A stretch of DNA of 24,267 nt. Origin: a virus. The notes under the pieces were generated by a model that was given only the letters and a program-made list of their open reading frames with translations, searched no databases and had not been told where the DNA came from. Where the stretch lies: IMG/VR virus record IMGVR_UViG_3300030233_000021, positions 1 through 24,267 of that record; one strand, given 5' to 3'. Every line of letters starts with the position of its first letter. Position 1 is the first letter of the stretch. Shown here piece after piece: positions 19,819 to 24,267 of the stretch. The position numbers and the translations under genes were made by a program.

Positions 19819-20916
19819 ATGGCAAACCCGCCAAGTGACAATAATGTTCGGTTCGCGAGTGGGTTTAATGGAACAGACGATGCGACCTCTTTAGCAACTG
19901 GCGAGTTTATTGGCGCAACACCAACATTTGTTGGCGGCGCTCGAATTGAGGACGAGCTAAACGGAACGCTACCTTACTGGCCTCTTGTTGGAAATGATGC
20001 TGGCACTTCGTTAAAGTGGGACGATACCGCAGACGGCGGCGTAGAGCTTGCAAGTATTCTAGGTTCAACCCTCGCTGCCGGGGGTGCGTTTTTTATAGAG
20101 TACATCTTTAGAAGCTCAGGCGTTGGTAAAAACCACACGTCTTTAAGCGTTGGGGCCGAGACAGGCGACGAAAAGATGCTAGAGGTTCGTTTTTCTAACG
20201 GCGGTAGGCTGCAAATACGCGCATCAACAAACGGAACATCGTTTGGCGACAACAAAATCATAAGCCTTTCTAACAATGCAAGAGTGCGATACATCGGCAT
20301 CCAGTATTTAAGCGGCAGGATTGCTGTGTGGTTCGCTGAGGGAATGGAAACGGAATGTGAACCATTTACTGTCACCAAGGTTGTTGACTACACGCCGGGA
20401 ATCCTACACCCATCAGATCAAAAGCTTGTTTTTGGCCGTCGCAACGGCGGCAGCAACTCATCCCCCGGATGGCAAAACTGGACGTATGTTGTTACAAACG
20501 AAATACTTTACGACACATGGCCTAGCTCGTTTGTTTTTCCAGCAGGCAGCAATTGCGGATTTCCAAGACCTACTTCGTGCGCCCCACAACAGACAACAGC
20601 AATTCCAGATATAACCCTTTTCATTGACGAGGAGTATTCAAAGGACTACTCGCTTTTCTTCAGGGCTCGCGTAGGGTCTGGAAGTAATACGGTATTCACC
20701 GCAACGGGGTTGCCAGACGGCCTGTCAATCGACTCGGCAACAGGCGTTATATCAGGCGCTATTGAGAACACCGAGTCGGAAGGCTCCACGCATAACGTGA
20801 CCGTTACCGTTAACACAACCGGGTGCGGCGTAACGGAAGATACATTCACCATCACGGTTGGAACGGTTGTTGCGGATGGCGGTGTGTCGCGCACCACTAT
20901 GCACTCAGCAAGCTAA
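19819..20916 (+). CDS. adhesin-like virion protein: LamG-type plus putative Ig (He_PIG) domain
   Basis: This is a 365-residue protein directly after the previous stop. Residues ~15-240 look like a concanavalin/LamG sandwich (NNVRFASGFNGTDDATSLATGEF...AGGAFFIEYIFRSSGVGKNHTSLSV...LQIRASTNGTSFGDNKIISLSN...IAVWFAEGMETE). Residues ~255-350 contain the classic putative-Ig motif (VFTATGLPDGLSIDSATGVISGAIENTESEGSTHNVTVTVNTTGCGVTEDTFTITV). Such sugar- or surface-binding modules usually sit at fibre tips. The stop overlaps the next start (TAATG). Confidence 0.72.
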   Translation: MANPPSDNNVRFASGFNGTDDATSLATGEFIGATPTFVGGARIEDELNGTLPYWPLVGNDAGTSLKWDDTADGGVELASILGSTLAAGGAFFIEYIFRSSGVGKNHTSLSVGAETGDEKMLEVRFSNGGRLQIRASTNGTSFGDNKIISLSNNARVRYIGIQYLSGRIAVWFAEGMETECEPFTVTKVVDYTPGILHPSDQKLVFGRRNGGSNSSPGWQNWTYVVTNEILYDTWPSSFVFPAGSNCGFPRPTSCAPQQTTAIPDITLFIDEEYSKDYSLFFRARVGSGSNTVFTATGLPDGLSIDSATGVISGAIENTESEGSTHNVTVTVNTTGCGVTEDTFTITVGTVVADGGVSRTTMHSAS

Positions 20917-21290
20917 TGGGAAAGCCAAGCAAATATAAAAACGTCAAGACCGAAGTGGACGGTATGGTCTTTGATAGTAAGGGTGAGGCCGGGCGCTGGC
21001 GGGAATTGGTTTTCCTTGAGCGTGCTGGTGAGATACAAGACTTAACCCGCCAAGCACGGCTGCCACTGCATGTTAACGGCCAGCGCGTTTGCGATATGAT
21101 CCTAGATTTCCGCTACACAAAAGGCGGCGAGGATGTTTGGGAGGATTTTAAGGGCATGAAGCCCACGCCAGTTTGGAATCTGAAAAAGAAAATGGCCAAG
21201 GCAGAATATGGCATTGAAGTCATAATTTCAGGGCCGGGCGGATTGCGGCGTAAACGGCGGAAAGTCCGCGCGAAAGGTGCAGGTCGTTAA
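20916..21290 (+). CDS. DUF1064-family putative PD-(D/E)xK nuclease (resolvase-like)
   Basis: This is a 124-residue protein. SKYKNVKTEVDGMVFDSKGEAGRWRELVFLERAGEI is the typical DUF1064 opening with the conserved S-K-x-E helix. CDMILDFRYTKGGEDVWEDFKGMKPTPVWNLKKKMAKAEYGI holds the D...E-D-x-K catalytic core of a PD-(D/E)xK nuclease (D in DFRY, E-D-F-K). Members are common in phages and annotated as Holliday-junction-resolvase-like or of unknown function. The C-terminus is very basic (GGLRRKRRKVRAKGAGR). The gene is the last of the rightward tail operon, and its end overlaps the convergent primase gene by 71 bases. Confidence 0.75.
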   Translation: MGKPSKYKNVKTEVDGMVFDSKGEAGRWRELVFLERAGEIQDLTRQARLPLHVNGQRVCDMILDFRYTKGGEDVWEDFKGMKPTPVWNLKKKMAKAEYGIEVIISGPGGLRRKRRKVRAKGAGR

Positions 21291-22089
21291 AGTCTCCCTC
21301 GATTGGCGGCATGACGTAATCACAGGCCGACTTCAGCGCAGCCCACTCGCCAGCACCATACTTGGGCGCTCTCTTTGGAAACCTGACCTCATCCCGGTCG
21401 GCGCAGACTAACCCTTTAATTCCTGCATCCGGCAACCCTTTAATGCCCGCCGTAGTTAGCGCACACCACACAGTCACATCCACACCCTTATCGCGAAACG
21501 CCTTGTATATACTCAACCCTGTGGCGAAACCCTCACAAACGCACATAGAGCGCCCCTGATGGCCAATTTTTATTCCGCACCCAACCAGCCGACCACCCTT
21601 CAAAAACGATTTCTTGCCTTCCTCTGTGACGATTTGGCAATTCCAAAGCTTTCCATCCAAATCCTTAATGGGTAGGATGGCGCAATTCTTATCCCCCAAT
21701 CGTAATACGGGAACGTCTAGGTCCGGAAACCCCTTTTTGGCGAAGTACGGGTGAGTCTTCCAAACAGCTTTGCGCAGCATGTTTTCAGCCTTCCGTGCAG
21801 CGCCCTCGTATCGGGACAGTCTCTCCGCCTCACGGTCGCGCTCCGCCTCAGGGTCGCGCTGCTTTGGTTTGTGAGACAAGCCCACGCCAAGCGCCCTCTT
21901 AACGTCCGCAGGGGAGCAACCCTTGAAACAGGTGATGTAGGGATAGCCGCCCTTATCCATGACGGATAGCGCCCGCTTCTCGCGGCTTTTGCCATCCTGA
22001 CACACCGGGCATACGGCAACGCCGTAGGAGCCTAGCCACTCCCCGCCAAGGTCGCGCACTATTTGCCGTGGGCTTGTCTGTTGGGTCAT
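21220..22089 (-). CDS. TOPRIM-domain DNA primase (primase-only, no helicase)
   Basis: This is a 289-residue protein read leftward. Residues ~25-60 hold a zinc-binding region (CPVC ... ITCFKGC). The middle is charged and helical (DPEAERDREAERLSRYEGAARKAENML). Residues ~130-260 form a TOPRIM core: CAILPIKDLDGKLWNCQIV, then the conserved Glu in CVCEGFATGLSIYKAF, then the D-x-D motif in LVCADRDE, and GDFNDLH at the end. This matches the phage/plasmid primases with a Toprim_3-type fold, which make RNA primers for replication. No P-loop helicase part is attached. The start overlaps the stop of the upstream 52-codon gene (ATGA). Confidence 0.8.
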   Translation of the reverse strand: MTQQTSPRQIVRDLGGEWLGSYGVAVCPVCQDGKSREKRALSVMDKGGYPYITCFKGCSPADVKRALGVGLSHKPKQRDPEAERDREAERLSRYEGAARKAENMLRKAVWKTHPYFAKKGFPDLDVPVLRLGDKNCAILPIKDLDGKLWNCQIVTEEGKKSFLKGGRLVGCGIKIGHQGRSMCVCEGFATGLSIYKAFRDKGVDVTVWCALTTAGIKGLPDAGIKGLVCADRDEVRFPKRAPKYGAGEWAALKSACDYVMPPIEGDFNDLHLSRGLSAVYAAIRPALKL

Positions 22090-22244
22090 CGGATTCTGCT
22101 GTTAATGTGGTTGACGGCAGCAAGCAAGGCGGGAATCTGGTCCTCTGAAATAACATCAAAAATCTTACCCGACCACCCCCCCCTGTTTTTTCCGAAAACC
22201 CAAACAACATAATAGCTTTTATATTTTTCAATAACTAAAACCAC
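22086..22244 (-). CDS. small 52-residue protein with GTG start, leader gene of the primase
   Basis: Read leftward, GGAGG and four bases precede a GTG (22242-22244) that opens a frame ending in TGA overlapping the primase ATG (ATGA, 22086-22089). The product starts VVLVIEKYKSYYVVWVFGKNRGGWSGKIFDVISEDQIPALLAAVNHINSR: a two- or three-strand beta sheet followed by a helix. The ribosome site, the tight coupling and the promoter-like TATAAT upstream make it a credible gene. It contains a run of A6 followed by G8 (22174-22190 region) that could slip. Function unknown; possibly a primase partner. Confidence 0.6.
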   Translation of the reverse strand: MVLVIEKYKSYYVVWVFGKNRGGWSGKIFDVISEDQIPALLAAVNHINSRIR

Positions 22245-22277
22245 AAAACCTCCAAAACAGCCATTTGACCGCTTGCC

Positions 22278-22283
22278 ATTATA
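22278..22283 (-). promoter_or_regulatory. -10 box of a leftward promoter
   Basis: A perfect TATAAT on the minus strand lies 34 bp before the GTG start of the 52-residue gene. The matching -35 region (TGCTCA or TTGCTC, spacers 17 and 18) is weak. It lies in the 55-bp gap between two divergent genes and probably drives the small gene and the primase. The rightward lysis gene may use TTGACC (22265-22270), overlapping this site. Confidence 0.4.
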
Positions 22284-22299
22284 TTGCTAACTTTCCCCC

Positions 22300-22458
22300 A
22301 TGAGCAAGCAAAAATTTTATAAGACGGCTGGGCTGTTCGCCGCTGGCGTTATCGTCCTCGCCCTATTCCTGAATCCCAACGCCGCTGGCGCTGCGATCAC
22401 AGGTGCGTTTGCTCTCATTGGAACCGTGCTCGCCGGGTTATCCGGTCTGAGTTTATAG
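22300..22458 (+). CDS. holin-like small membrane protein
   Basis: This 52-residue protein has two hydrophobic stretches, residues ~9-24 (TAGLFAAGVIVLALFL) and ~30-50 (GAAITGAFALIGTVLAGLSGL), joined by a short NPNAA turn, with a Lys-rich N-terminus (MSKQKFYK). Two membrane spans and a position right before the spanin genes fit a class II-like holin, which would make holes in the inner membrane for lysis. No ribosome site precedes the ATG, so initiation may be leaderless or weak, as expected for a timed lysis gene. An antiholin or a non-lysis membrane peptide cannot be excluded. Confidence 0.58.
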   Translation: MSKQKFYKTAGLFAAGVIVLALFLNPNAAGAAITGAFALIGTVLAGLSGLSL

Positions 22459-22467
22459 GAGGCCGTT

Positions 22468-22665
22468 GTGAAAACTGTATTTGTCGCCATTATCTTCCTC
22501 ATTGAATCTTCTAGCGGACAACCTGTTGACCTTGCAACCGCAGTGTTTGAGTCGCGGGAAGTGTGTGAGTTTAAGCTTGAGGAGCTACGCCAGCGCGTTG
22601 AGCAGGATTTACGCTTGAATATTGAGGGACAATGTGTAGAGCAGCCCGTAATAAGGGCGCGATAA
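22468..22665 (+). CDS. small probably exported protein
   Basis: This 65-residue protein has a GTG start six bases after AGGAGG. The N-terminus MKTVFVAIIFLIESSSG looks like a signal peptide or anchor. The remainder is charged and helical with two Cys (EVCEFKLEELRQRVEQDLRLNIEGQCVEQP) spaced to form a disulfide in the periplasm. It lies between the holin-like and i-spanin genes, overlapping the latter by 34 bases. A lysis accessory role is possible; no enzymatic motif is seen and it is too small for an endolysin. Confidence 0.58.
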   Translation: MKTVFVAIIFLIESSSGQPVDLATAVFESREVCEFKLEELRQRVEQDLRLNIEGQCVEQPVIRAR

Positions 22666-23006
22666 TAGCTAGAGCATTTCTCGCCGTCATGCTTCTTAAC
22701 CCGATCATTCGGTACGTCCTTCTTTCTGTGGGCGTGGTAGGCGTCATGGGGTTTATATACCTCAAGGGCCGAATAGACTGCGCCTCCAAGTGGCGTGACA
22801 AACTTGCGGCAGCGGAGCAGGAGTGGAACGAGCGCACCCTTGGCGCTGTAGAAAAGGCCGCAAACGATGCGGTGGAGCGCGAACGCGCTCGATCCAAGAT
22901 TAAAGACGCAATCAACGACATGGCGAATGAGGCGGAAAATGAAGTTGTTGAAGATGACGTGTGCGTTAGCGCCGGTACTCTTGAGCGCCTGCGGAACATC
23001 AATTAG
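22632..23006 (+). CDS. i-spanin (Rz-like)
   Basis: This 124-residue protein starts at ATG 22632 with GAGG upstream; ATG 22689 is an alternative. There is one N-terminal membrane span (IIRYVLLSVGVVGVMGFIYL). A periplasmic, charged coiled-coil region follows (SKWRDKLAAAEQEWNERTLGAVEKAANDAVERERARSKIKDAINDMANEAENEVVEDD). This is the Rz architecture: the inner-membrane spanin that contacts an outer-membrane lipoprotein to fuse the two membranes at lysis. The call is supported by an overlapping lipoprotein gene in another frame, as in the Rz/Rz1 pair. Cys residues near ~58 and ~110 may link dimers. Confidence 0.75.
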   Translation: MCRAARNKGAIIARAFLAVMLLNPIIRYVLLSVGVVGVMGFIYLKGRIDCASKWRDKLAAAEQEWNERTLGAVEKAANDAVERERARSKIKDAINDMANEAENEVVEDDVCVSAGTLERLRNIN

Positions 23007-23226
23007 CACGCAATCTCTCCCGCAAGCACCACAATCTCTAGTGCAATGCACAGAACAAGAATTAACGTCAATTCCTGACGGACCCTTAACCAACGAGAAC
23101 CTTTCAGAGATTGCCCGCCTTCTCGGAAATATCCGTGCGGGCGAAGTTGGAAACCTTCGTTGCGCTCAAGGGTGGTATGATTTTTACCGTTCATTGAGTA
23201 ACGAGGCTATCGCAGCGCGGCCCTAG
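22939..23226 (+). CDS. o-spanin (Rz1-like lipoprotein)
   Basis: This 95-residue protein starts at ATG 22939 (AGGCGG upstream), inside the last 68 bases of the i-spanin gene in a different frame. The signal peptide MKLLKMTCALAPVLLSAC ends in a clear lipobox (LLSAC) with Cys18 as the lipidation site. The mature part begins GTSISTQSLPQAPQSLVQCTEQELTSIPDGPLT, Pro-rich as usual, and ends in an unusually long helical tail (LSEIARLLGNIRAGEVGNLRCAQGWYDFYRSL). The partial overlap with the i-spanin is one of the standard Rz/Rz1 layouts. Its end overlaps a convergent leftward gene by 20 bases. Confidence 0.78.
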   Translation: MKLLKMTCALAPVLLSACGTSISTQSLPQAPQSLVQCTEQELTSIPDGPLTNENLSEIARLLGNIRAGEVGNLRCAQGWYDFYRSLSNEAIAARP

Positions 23227-23491
23227 ACATTTCCCGCGCTCGGTAAACCCTGTCCTCAAAAGCGCAGTATTCTTCCATCATATCCTCATAACCGCGCACA
23301 CACTTATCGCCCACGCTTAGGGCTTTTGCCGCAGCCCGCTTTGACAGCCCGTTCGCAAGCATTAACTCTGTGGCTATGGCGCGGGCCATGGTGATTGTTC
23401 GGCCCTTGACTGGCTGCCTCCCGTCCCTCTTGAACATGTCGTCCGGCTCAATACCGCAGGCGTAGGCGGCGCACCTTACTTCCATTCTCAT
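23207..23491 (-). CDS. helix-turn-helix protein resembling the DnaA DNA-binding domain
   Basis: This is a 94-residue protein read leftward, in an ATGA overlap with the upstream gene. GRTITMARAIATELMLANGLSKRAAAKALSVGDKCVRGYEDMMEEYCAFEDRVYR resembles the DnaA C-terminal (domain IV) pattern: an 'ARxxAxxL' helix, a 'LSxxxxAxAL' helix, and a 'GD' recognition turn. The N-terminus carries CAAYACGI. Phage proteins of this type are thought to bind DNA and may regulate transcription or replication. The similarity is by eye only. It is a candidate to bind the repeats and operators near 4037-4139. Confidence 0.55.
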   Translation of the reverse strand: MRMEVRCAAYACGIEPDDMFKRDGRQPVKGRTITMARAIATELMLANGLSKRAAAKALSVGDKCVRGYEDMMEEYCAFEDRVYRAREMSRAALR

Positions 23492-23739
23492 GATGCTGGC
23501 ACCGAGAAATCAGGAAGGGGTATGCCCATGAGCGCTCGTAACCGCTTCGCGCAACCGCGATCAGACACAACCTCATAGAAAATGCGCGCGCCCTTGCTGT
23601 CCCGGTTCTGGCAGCTCAATTCCTGAGTGCGGCGGTTAAGCTCGTCGCATCGACTCTGCGCAAACTCTTCGCCCTTGGTAACAAGCTCAAACGGCGTAGG
23701 AGAGCGCCCCGCAATCCTAATGACGTGAAATTCCCTCAT
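23488..23739 (-). CDS. small protein of unknown function
   Basis: This is an 83-residue protein read leftward. The ATG at 23739 has GGAGG six bases upstream and is preferred over an upstream in-frame ATG at 23802. MREFHVIRIAGRSPTPFELVTKGEEFAQSRCDELNRRTQELSCQNRDSKGARIFYEVVSDRGCAKRLRALMG shows a beta-alpha-beta pattern with a helix of regularly spaced charged residues, like small phage early proteins of the 'xxxVVxxGxxFxxxxxCxxLN' type. No function can be assigned. It overlaps the winged-helix gene by 23 bases and the next gene by 4. Confidence 0.6.
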   Translation of the reverse strand: MREFHVIRIAGRSPTPFELVTKGEEFAQSRCDELNRRTQELSCQNRDSKGARIFYEVVSDRGCAKRLRALMGIPLPDFSVPAS

Positions 23740-23959
23740 CGTTTCCTCCAATGGTGACGTAATAATAGTTCGCCGGATAAAAGGCCACCCAATTACTTTC
23801 ATCGACGCGGCGCTGTTCTACAATCCCGTCATACATCAAGCCCTGAAGCTCTCGCGTTATGTCTTTTGAGAGCGCTCCCGTTTCTTCGGCAAGAGCGACA
23901 AGCGACAAGCCGCCAGAGTCGTTCAAAGCGTCAATCACTAATTTTTGTAAACACGCCAT
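23717..23959 (-). CDS. winged-helix-like regulatory protein
   Basis: This is an 80-residue protein read leftward. LQKLVIDALNDSGGLSLVALAEETGALSKDITRELQGLMYDGIVEQRRVDESNWVAFYP has the winged-helix order: helix 1 (VIDALN), helix 2 (SLVALAEETG), recognition helix (LSKDITRELQGLMYDG), then a wing hairpin (IVEQRRVDESNWVAFY). Such small phage proteins often act as transcription regulators. No good ribosome site precedes the ATG. The targets are unknown, and binding to the island operator at 4119 is possible but not shown. Confidence 0.55.
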   Translation of the reverse strand: MACLQKLVIDALNDSGGLSLVALAEETGALSKDITRELQGLMYDGIVEQRRVDESNWVAFYPANYYYVTIGGNDEGISRH

Positions 23960-23971
23960 ACGAAAATAGTA

Positions 23972-24267
23972 TCACTCTTTTGGTTCAGCCCCAAGTCTTT
24001 TTTCTTCGGCAAGCTGCAAATTCATAAGCGCTCGCACAGCAAGGTGGGCGTCTGCAAGCTCACCGCTTTCAGGGTCGATAGAGCCGCTATCAATAAGGTG
24101 TCGAGCGATGCAGTCCTTGTGGTCAGATGACGCCGGACGGTTCCAGCCAATGTTACCTTCGTTGTGCTTATCAGCGCCAAACTGCATCACACGCGACACA
24201 GCAGCTATAGCGAGGGGGAAAAGGTCAAGGCAACCGGAGTAGACCGGGGTGCGCTTGCGCGCTTCGG
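23972..24267 (-). CDS. dATP/dGTP diphosphohydrolase-like protein (DUF5664), partial at right edge
   Basis: Read leftward, the frame is open from the window edge to a stop at 23972-23974. The first internal candidate start, GTG at 24199, would cut through the conserved core. The upstream codons encode ARKRTPVYSGCLDLFPLA, which continues the same domain, so the gene is truncated by the window. PLAIAAVSRVMQFGADKHNEGNIGWNRP ... DCIARHLIDSGSIDPESGELADAHLAVRALMNLQL matches the phage family with FGAxKY...NW and RH...G...DxESGxxHxAHA..N. These proteins hydrolyse dATP/dGTP in some phages or serve in nucleotide-pool control. Activity is inferred from the family. Confidence 0.7.
   Translation of the reverse strand, partial: EARKRTPVYSGCLDLFPLAIAAVSRVMQFGADKHNEGNIGWNRPASSDHKDCIARHLIDSGSIDPESGELADAHLAVRALMNLQLAEEKRLGAEPKE

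Noticed and set aside
21953-22231. 92-codon leftward frame upstream of the primase
   Set aside because: It is in another frame of both the primase and the 52-residue GTG gene, which has the better ribosome site and coupling; the product is Pro/Arg-rich without pattern.
22317-23093. 258-codon leftward frame over the lysis genes
   Set aside because: The rightward holin, i-spanin and o-spanin frames have coherent membrane, coiled-coil and lipobox features; the leftward product has none.

Overview
The window is part of the genome of a tailed double-stranded DNA phage, most likely a short-tailed (podovirus-like) phage of a Gram-negative host. The P22-type tail genes (a gp4-like tail accessory factor and a gp10-like DNA-stabilisation protein) and the lack of a tail tape measure point to the short tail. 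The two-component spanin pair points to an outer membrane. Genes are tightly packed, mostly with ATGA or TAATG junctions, and start codons include TTG and GTG. I cannot name the host; nothing in the sequence proves a temperate lifestyle, and no integrase is visible.

Layout, left to right. Positions 1-3932 (+) hold the head module: the end of an unknown gene, two small genes, a GroES-like co-chaperonin, an acidic scaffold-like protein, a small virion-type protein, a decoration-like protein and the major capsid protein, closed by a hairpin and a strong terminator. Positions 3933-4798 hold no credible protein gene. This stretch is a compact non-coding island with up to three sigma70-like promoters, a palindromic operator inside the first, direct repeats, at least one highly structured RNA with a loop-loop pseudoknot, a terminator, a 62-nt tRNA-Gly-like element ending in CCA, and a structured 5' leader. 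Positions 4799-7777 (+) hold a small gene coupled to an HslV/proteasome-like peptidase, a structural protein, a glycosyltransferase-like protein with a small out-of-frame gene overlapping its end, and a further structural-type protein. Positions 7782-14480 hold tail and fibre genes. These include a fibre whose distal half, together with the next gene, has a more A+T-rich composition. Positions 14467-20916 hold an acetyltransferase, three probable internal/ejection proteins and two adhesin-type proteins.

The right end mixes directions. A DUF1064-type nuclease (+) converges on a leftward TOPRIM primase preceded by a 52-residue GTG-start gene. A rightward lysis set follows (holin-like peptide, a small exported protein, overlapping i-spanin and o-spanin). 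Then comes a leftward cluster of small regulatory or metabolic genes (DnaA-domain-like HTH, unknown, winged helix, and a dATP/dGTP diphosphohydrolase-like gene that runs off the right edge).

The most unusual part is the RNA island at 4030-4800, between the late head operon and the peptidase operon. Its predicted transcription starts coincide with the 5' ends of the predicted RNA folds. Terminase, portal and endolysin genes are not in the window. All protein functions come from reading motifs by eye and none was checked against a database.
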